A stretch of DNA of 64,000 nt. Origin: Heliocidaris tuberculata (taxonomy: Eukaryota > Echinodermata > Echinoidea > Camarodonta > Echinometridae). The notes under the pieces were generated by a model. It did no database searches, had not been told where the DNA came from, and saw only the letters and a program-made list of their open reading frames with translations. The stretch is from assembly GCA_025618425.1 (NCBI GenBank), contig CM046850.1, positions 10,109,992 through 10,173,991 on the forward strand. Direction: 5' to 3'. Position 1 is the stretch's first letter, and each line of letters opens with the position of its first letter. The position numbers and the translations under genes were made by a program. This document shows positions 59,340 to 64,000 of this stretch, piece after piece.

Positions 59340-59560
59340 AAAAGAGGAGAGGAGAGGATAGTAAAAAGGAGGGAGGGAGAGGGAAAGAAAGAGAGAGGGG
59401 GGCGGGGAGGGGAGAGGGAGGGAGAGAGAGAGAGAGAGAAAGCAAGAGAGAGCAAGACAGAGAGAGAGAGAGAGAGAGAGGGGGAGGGGAGAGGGAGAGA
59501 GAAGGGGGGGGGGGGGAGGGAGGGAGAGACGGGAAGGAGAAGGGGAGGGGGTTGGAGTGG
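59340..59560 (+). repeat. Purine-only (GA/GGGA) tract
   Basis: About 220 bp almost without pyrimidines on the + strand: GAGAGA, GGGAGAGG and an 11-G run. The Arg/Glu-rich frame across it is not a gene. Mirror-repeat stretches could form triplex DNA. Confidence 0.95.
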
Positions 59561-59569
59561 GTGCTTAGG

Positions 59570-60310
59570 TTTAGGGTGAGGAGAAGGGTTATAAATGTTG
59601 AAGACATCATGAAAGAAAGTCAGTTTTGTCTAGAAATTTATTATTGAGAAAAAAAAAGAAGTAGAAAAAAAAAAGAAGTTAAGTGTAGTAGGAGATGAGA
59701 TGGCTATATATCATTTATTATGAAGGAATGTTTATGAGATACTTAGAGCACTTCAGATATTGAGAATGTTTTCTCAAGTTTGAAACACCCACGGGATGAA
59801 ACTAAACTGTAGCTGAAGAGGCTGTGTCATTCTGAAAGTTGACTGCTGTGACCTTTGTGCATGGTTCCGTTCTCACTGGTATTGTAGATGTATCTTTACC
59901 AGTTCATGACAGATATTCTTTTTAAATCTTCAGACTGTAATCAAACATATTGTTAGCCCATTGACTACTGAATTCTCTCATTCCCATAGGCTTAATACAT
60001 GAAGCACCCAGTTTCTGTAGGTAATGGGTTAACAGTCTCTTGTTGAGTAATCAGATGATTTCTTAGAAGTTACCCTTCTGTTGTTGAAATGATTTGAAAA
60101 GAATAGAGATTATGTATTCTGCACTAGGTGTATACTAAATCATTGCAATAGGACATCACTTTCAAGTACATTGATACCTATCCAAAAACCTAGAAATGCT
60201 TGGTAGTTACTTCGGAAATTTGTCATTTCCAGATTTAAAAAAAATACTTGTTCCATAGAGTGATTCTTGCTATATAAGACTGATATTTTGTTCATGTTTT
60301 ACAAGCTCCA
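59570..60310. other. No gene seen
   Basis: Noncoding A+T-rich DNA within the presumed last intron before the main exon. Confidence 0.4.
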
Positions 60311-60316
60311 TGTTGG

Positions 60317-60676
60317 CTTGAGGGCAATTCCATGGTAATGGAAGGACATTCAGACACATATTACCAACTTTAAACCATAACTACAAATTTTTTTGTAATT
60401 ATAGTAGAACATTTCAAACATCAGAGATGTAAGTATCATAATATTTTTTGATTTCCTTCCATTACCGACCTCATTGATATGCAAATTTCATTACTGCTTG
60501 GCAATAACAGATTTTTTTTTGGGTGAAAATCAAATGCAGTGGATCTAATCTTACACATCCGATGTTTGAAATGTTCTACCAATACAAAAAAAAAAAGAAA
60601 GAAATGTAGTTATGATTTGAAGTTGGTAAAATGTGTCTGAATGTCCTTCCGTTATCACGGAATTTCCCTTGAGCAA
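60317..60676. mobile_element. 360-bp element with ~115-bp inverted arms
   Basis: Left GAGGGCAATTCCATGGTAATGG, GAAGGACATTCAGACACAT, TACCAACTT, AACATTTCAAACATC; right GATGTTTGAAATGTT, AAGTTGGTAAA, ATGTGTCTGAATGTCCTTCC, GGAATTTCCCTTGAGC. The arms differ by a few substitutions and indels. No target duplication seen. Confidence 0.8.
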
Positions 60677-61390
60677 TGGTAACAAGCTTCTTTACTCCAT
60701 GATGATGGAGACATAATGTAGATTGATTTGACAGATTGAAACTATAAGTAGCATTTGTCATCCCTTCTCTCGTACTTGGTTTTCAACCAGATGGTCTTTA
60801 TGAAACAAAGATCAATGAATAATAGATACCTAACTCGTCTGCTTGTTAAAGTCAATCATTTCAGTTTAGACCATAAAATCTCTTGTCAGATTTATGACTA
60901 TATGCAATACACTCACAGTCATGTGAGTTCTTAAACGTGAAGTCCCAATTTGTCATGATGAGAGCTTCTCTGATCTAATGGAATGAGGTTAGGCACGTAA
61001 AATTTGCCAAATGTTATGTTTTGTTTATATAATTCCCTTGTAATCTACCAGATATTTAGTCAGTTTTCAGGAAAGAACTTAGACTGTTTATGATTCAGTC
61101 ATTATTTATTTAGGATATTGGAATTTTCATTTATTTACAATTAACCTTAACTGAAATATATAATGCCTTTAAACTGCAATGTGTAAAGAAGATTATGTGT
61201 AGCAATGGTCATATAAATATGAAAGGTTTTATGTCTTCCTCTCCACAGGCCCTCTCCACCTCCTTTTTTGGGGGAAGAGAAGGCCAGGGCAGAGTAGGAA
61301 GTACCACTCATACACTTCCATAAAGATTGGTGTGCTAGTATCAAATACATAATTAAATCAAATTTCCTTTCATTTACTTGTTCTTATCAG

Positions 61391-63162
61391 GGTCAAGTGG
61401 AAACATGGAAACGACTGCAAGCACACCCTCTCTGGTGCTGCTAGAGGAACTGATGGACAGTTCTGAAGCTGGGTCCCAGCTCAAGTCTTACCCATCTAGT
61501 CGGACCAGCTTACCCAGCTTATCACCTGATGGCAATGGCAGGTCCAAGTGGCCCCAGAGTCTCCTTCAAGATTTTCTGAGATCATCATCCAGGAGAGGCA
61601 GGAGGAGAGCAGAAGAAGAGATGCCAGATGCTCCACCTGTGACTAGGAGAATATGGTGTGACAGTGAGGAATGTCTGTTGGCTAGCCCCTTCATCAAGAT
61701 CCAACAATTTCCGCAGAATGGACAGTGTCAGAATTGTGGTCAGGTGATGACGGATGTTGCCACCAACACAGAAATGGTAGAGGATACAAAACCCAAAGAC
61801 GGTGATGCCAGTATTCCAGGTGATGTTCCTAGGGATACTGGCCAATCAGAGCCAAGAAATGAAGAAGCTATGACAAGGATTGTCTGTAGACCAAAGAAGA
61901 ACCCTGCTATTAACAAAGTTTCATTTGATGAGAAGTCATCGAGGAGGAGAAGTCTTCCAACAGCTCTTGACTGGTGGTCTGATAAAGTACTAAAAAGACA
62001 AACTTCCAACATCAAAGATAATGTTCGAAAATCTTGGGGTCTAGATGAAAATAATTCACCACCTGTTGGACCACGTTCTGTCAGTGATCAGGCCATAAAT
62101 GAAACTGTTATAGGTGCTTCCAGAACTAACATCAATGCAATAAAACAAGGCACTTCAAAATACAAAGCAAGCAGCCAATGGACTTTGAGTGATAATGGAG
62201 GATGGTTCAAAGCCAAGAAAGAACTCAAACCTGTTTCTAAATCAACTCCGAACCTATCATACCCTTCAACTAAAGTAGATAAGTTGGAGTCTGCCAGATT
62301 AGCAGCCTGGTGGGAGGAATCTCCATTTCCCGTCCGTTCTCAACGCTTCACATTCCGTTCTCATTCCAGTGGTCAGAAAGTAGTCCTGAGGAAAGGCCAT
62401 AGTTCCTTTGAGGTTTCAGCCAAGGGTAAGAGAAGGCAGTCAACCAATCTTGCTGATCTTGAAGACTTGATGGGGGCTGTCTCAGGATCAGAAGAAGAAA
62501 CTGAAACCGATGGTGAACACCACACATCTAAGGCATTCCTGTTACCATATCAGGCATTGCAAGAAGAGATGGATGCACGCTCAGGAAACTTCAATCAGTC
62601 CAATTCCAAATATCCAATCCCATCCATACAAATTGATTCATCCAAAGACCATAGAACTCCTCACAGATCATCCAGCAGCTTATTGTCTGACCATTTCACG
62701 CCAAAGACACCAGAAATACTGACCCAGTCAACACCGTACATTAATGGGTCTGTACCAGTCTCCAATGATTGGTCATTTTCATCACCTAGTCTAGAAAGTG
62801 TGATTCATTCCCAGTTTCTCAGGAACACTTCCGTTACCTCACTGCAACATCAACAACAAAAGCACCACACGAGCCTTCTGTCAGGGGAAGGATTAGGGAC
62901 ACCAAAAAGACTACAAAATGCCAGAAGGAGTGGTACCAAACCAAAGGATCTGCTTCGCCACTCCTGGGCTGGCAGACCTAACCCTCTTAGTACTTCTATG
63001 CTGAAGTTGGCCAAAGGTGAGAGGTCATCATGGATGGGTGTGGTCAGCGAGTTACCAGTCATACCTGAGGATAAGAGCAAAGAGAAGGTCAAAGAGCAGC
63101 TTGGATTCAAACGTAACAACTCGAATGCTTCATTCTGTGGGTCAGCAATGCAATACCAAGGG
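61391..63162 (+). CDS. Large coding exon of an unrecognised Ser-rich protein (continues beyond the window)
   Basis: CATTTACTTGTTCTTATCAG|GG and CAAGG|GTAAGT bound an exon that is open throughout; the frame then ends in intron sequence at 63222. From the internal ATG at 61405 it encodes 586 residues and ends on a codon boundary. Joined to 49974-50040 the product starts seven residues earlier. I do not recognise the family. Visible features: a basic cluster SSRRGRRR (about 61-68), four cysteines in C-x4-C-x17-C-x2-C (85-111, METT numbering) that could bind zinc, acidic SEEETETD (about 370), many Ser/Pro-rich stretches and SxxSW/RHSW-type basic-Ser motifs, no membrane segment and no enzyme motif. 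It looks mostly disordered, such as a scaffold or cytoskeletal adaptor N-terminal region. That is inference. Confidence 0.85.
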
Positions 63163-64000
63163 GTAAGTTCCTCTATATGTTACATCTTTATCAAATGCAG
63201 GTGTTTGTTACAGGGTGATTAGCCTTGATTAATGAAACATAAAATATCCAATTTGAATAAAAACAAAGAAATACTTTAGAAATTTTGATGTTGATTTTGT
63301 TGATATGACAAAAAAATCACTCAAAAATAATTCTTAAATTTTTAAATTTTCTGGCTAAAAAATTCATGCAAGTAAGAGATTTTGTATTTGAAATAATGCC
63401 TGCTATTAATCTACCAAAATAACCTGTTTCTTTTCTATAGGAGCAAATTTTAGGGGTATAACTAAAAACAAATCTGATTTTTTTTTTTTTTTTTTAACTA
63501 TGATTTTTTTTCTTCTGACCCTGGTTTGTTTTGAATATTCAAATTATCCTTTTTAATAGACTTAGTTCTGCTCTTGGACTGGTGTTCATGGGATTCTTTT
63601 CCAGATTTTAAAAAAAGAATGATCCTTTGTGTATTTTTGATTTAAAAGTTACTAAAAGTGATGCAAATCTGGCATACATGTAGATGTAGTGTTATTATTT
63701 TGCCAGTATTTATCTTTTCAGGATTCTGAGCTTATATTTGTAATGCCAGAACTTTTGCAATTCCATACAAACTTGGACTCTTGCCTAAGTGTTACACTCA
63801 AGGTGGAATAAATCACATTCCTACTTTTGATTGATTACCGATAATGGAGCTTGAATTTTATTAGACTAACACTTCTTGCCTAACTGACCTGTCAAAAGTT
63901 TGTGATAAAATTAGCAGTTTTTTATAGATGACTTGTCCTCAAGTTGTTTGATCAACACAGCCTTATCTTTGTAAGATCAATTCAGTTGGTCTCGTTTCTC
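63163..64000 (+). other. Start of the next intron; no further exon seen
   Basis: Begins with the donor GTAAGTTCC. A+T-rich with a 19-T run at about 63479. No acceptor-bounded open frame before the edge that I can support. Confidence 0.5.

Noticed and set aside
59312..59647. Arg/Glu-rich frame of 111 codons and its Ser/Pro-rich opposite
   Set aside because: Read-through of the purine-only GA tract.
61378..61390. Using the TTG upstream as start of the large exon's protein
   Set aside because: It lies in the polypyrimidine tract of the splice acceptor; the exon starts at 61391.
1..64000. tRNA, rRNA, CRISPR or prokaryotic operon features
   Set aside because: None seen; I could not run a covariance-model search, so a decayed tRNA-derived SINE head could be missed.

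Overview
This is a 64 kb window of animal nuclear DNA, A+T-rich, intron-bearing and packed with old transposable elements. Two base-composition habits, the palindromes TACATGTA and TAGGCCTA recurring along the window and very frequent poly-G/poly-C tracts, together with the repeat types, make me favour an echinoderm, most likely a sea urchin. That is inference; amphioxus, a hemichordate or another marine invertebrate is not excluded. There are no prokaryotic operons, CRISPR arrays or rRNA genes that I can see.

Two real host genes are supported, both on the + strand. (1) A Golgi carbohydrate sulfotransferase (CHST1/3-like family) has an intact 449-codon coding region in one exon at 22293-23642, a likely 3' splice site upstream at 21782 and a poly(A) signal at 24161. 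Its 3' UTR carries three further decayed tandem copies of the last ~125 bp of its own coding region, all spaced by multiples of three. (2) A large Ser-rich, probably disordered protein that I do not recognise begins in this window. Its main exon is 61391-63162. Two small exons (44958-45054 and 49974-50040) have canonical splice sites, and joining 49974-50040 to 61391 gives a start codon at 50034 preceded by in-frame stops. A CpG-richer block ending in a donor at 33799 is a candidate first exon. The gene continues past the right edge.

The rest is mobile DNA and its remains. Positions 1-2429 are the 3' part of a frameshifted L1/Tx1-like LINE with its poly(A) tail. Positions 34439-34723 (minus strand) hold the zinc-knuckle end of another LINE, and 25377-25434 is a 58-bp poly(A)-tailed insertion with an 11-bp target duplication. 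Four hAT-like non-autonomous DNA elements (3115-3993, 31602-31976, 36435-36911, 39290-41849) have CA- or AC-type terminal inverted repeats (TIRs), 8-bp target duplications and, strikingly, most of the long poly-G tracts. A 3.8-kb foldback element (6881-10641) has inverted arms that carry two different minisatellites. A run of inverted-repeat elements fills 10996-16836, with further members of the same families dispersed to the right. Some are nested, which lets their relative ages be read.

Layout: 1-2.4 kb LINE; 3.1-4.0 hAT-like; 4.3-6.9 mostly simple sequence; 6.9-10.6 foldback; 11-17 element cluster; 17.9-21.3 scattered small elements; 21.8-24.2 sulfotransferase; 24.8-31 elements and empty intron-like or intergenic DNA; 31.6-33.2 G/C-tract elements; 33.3-33.8 candidate first exon; 34-61 the long introns of gene 2, full of elements; 61.4-63.2 its main coding exon; then intron to the edge.
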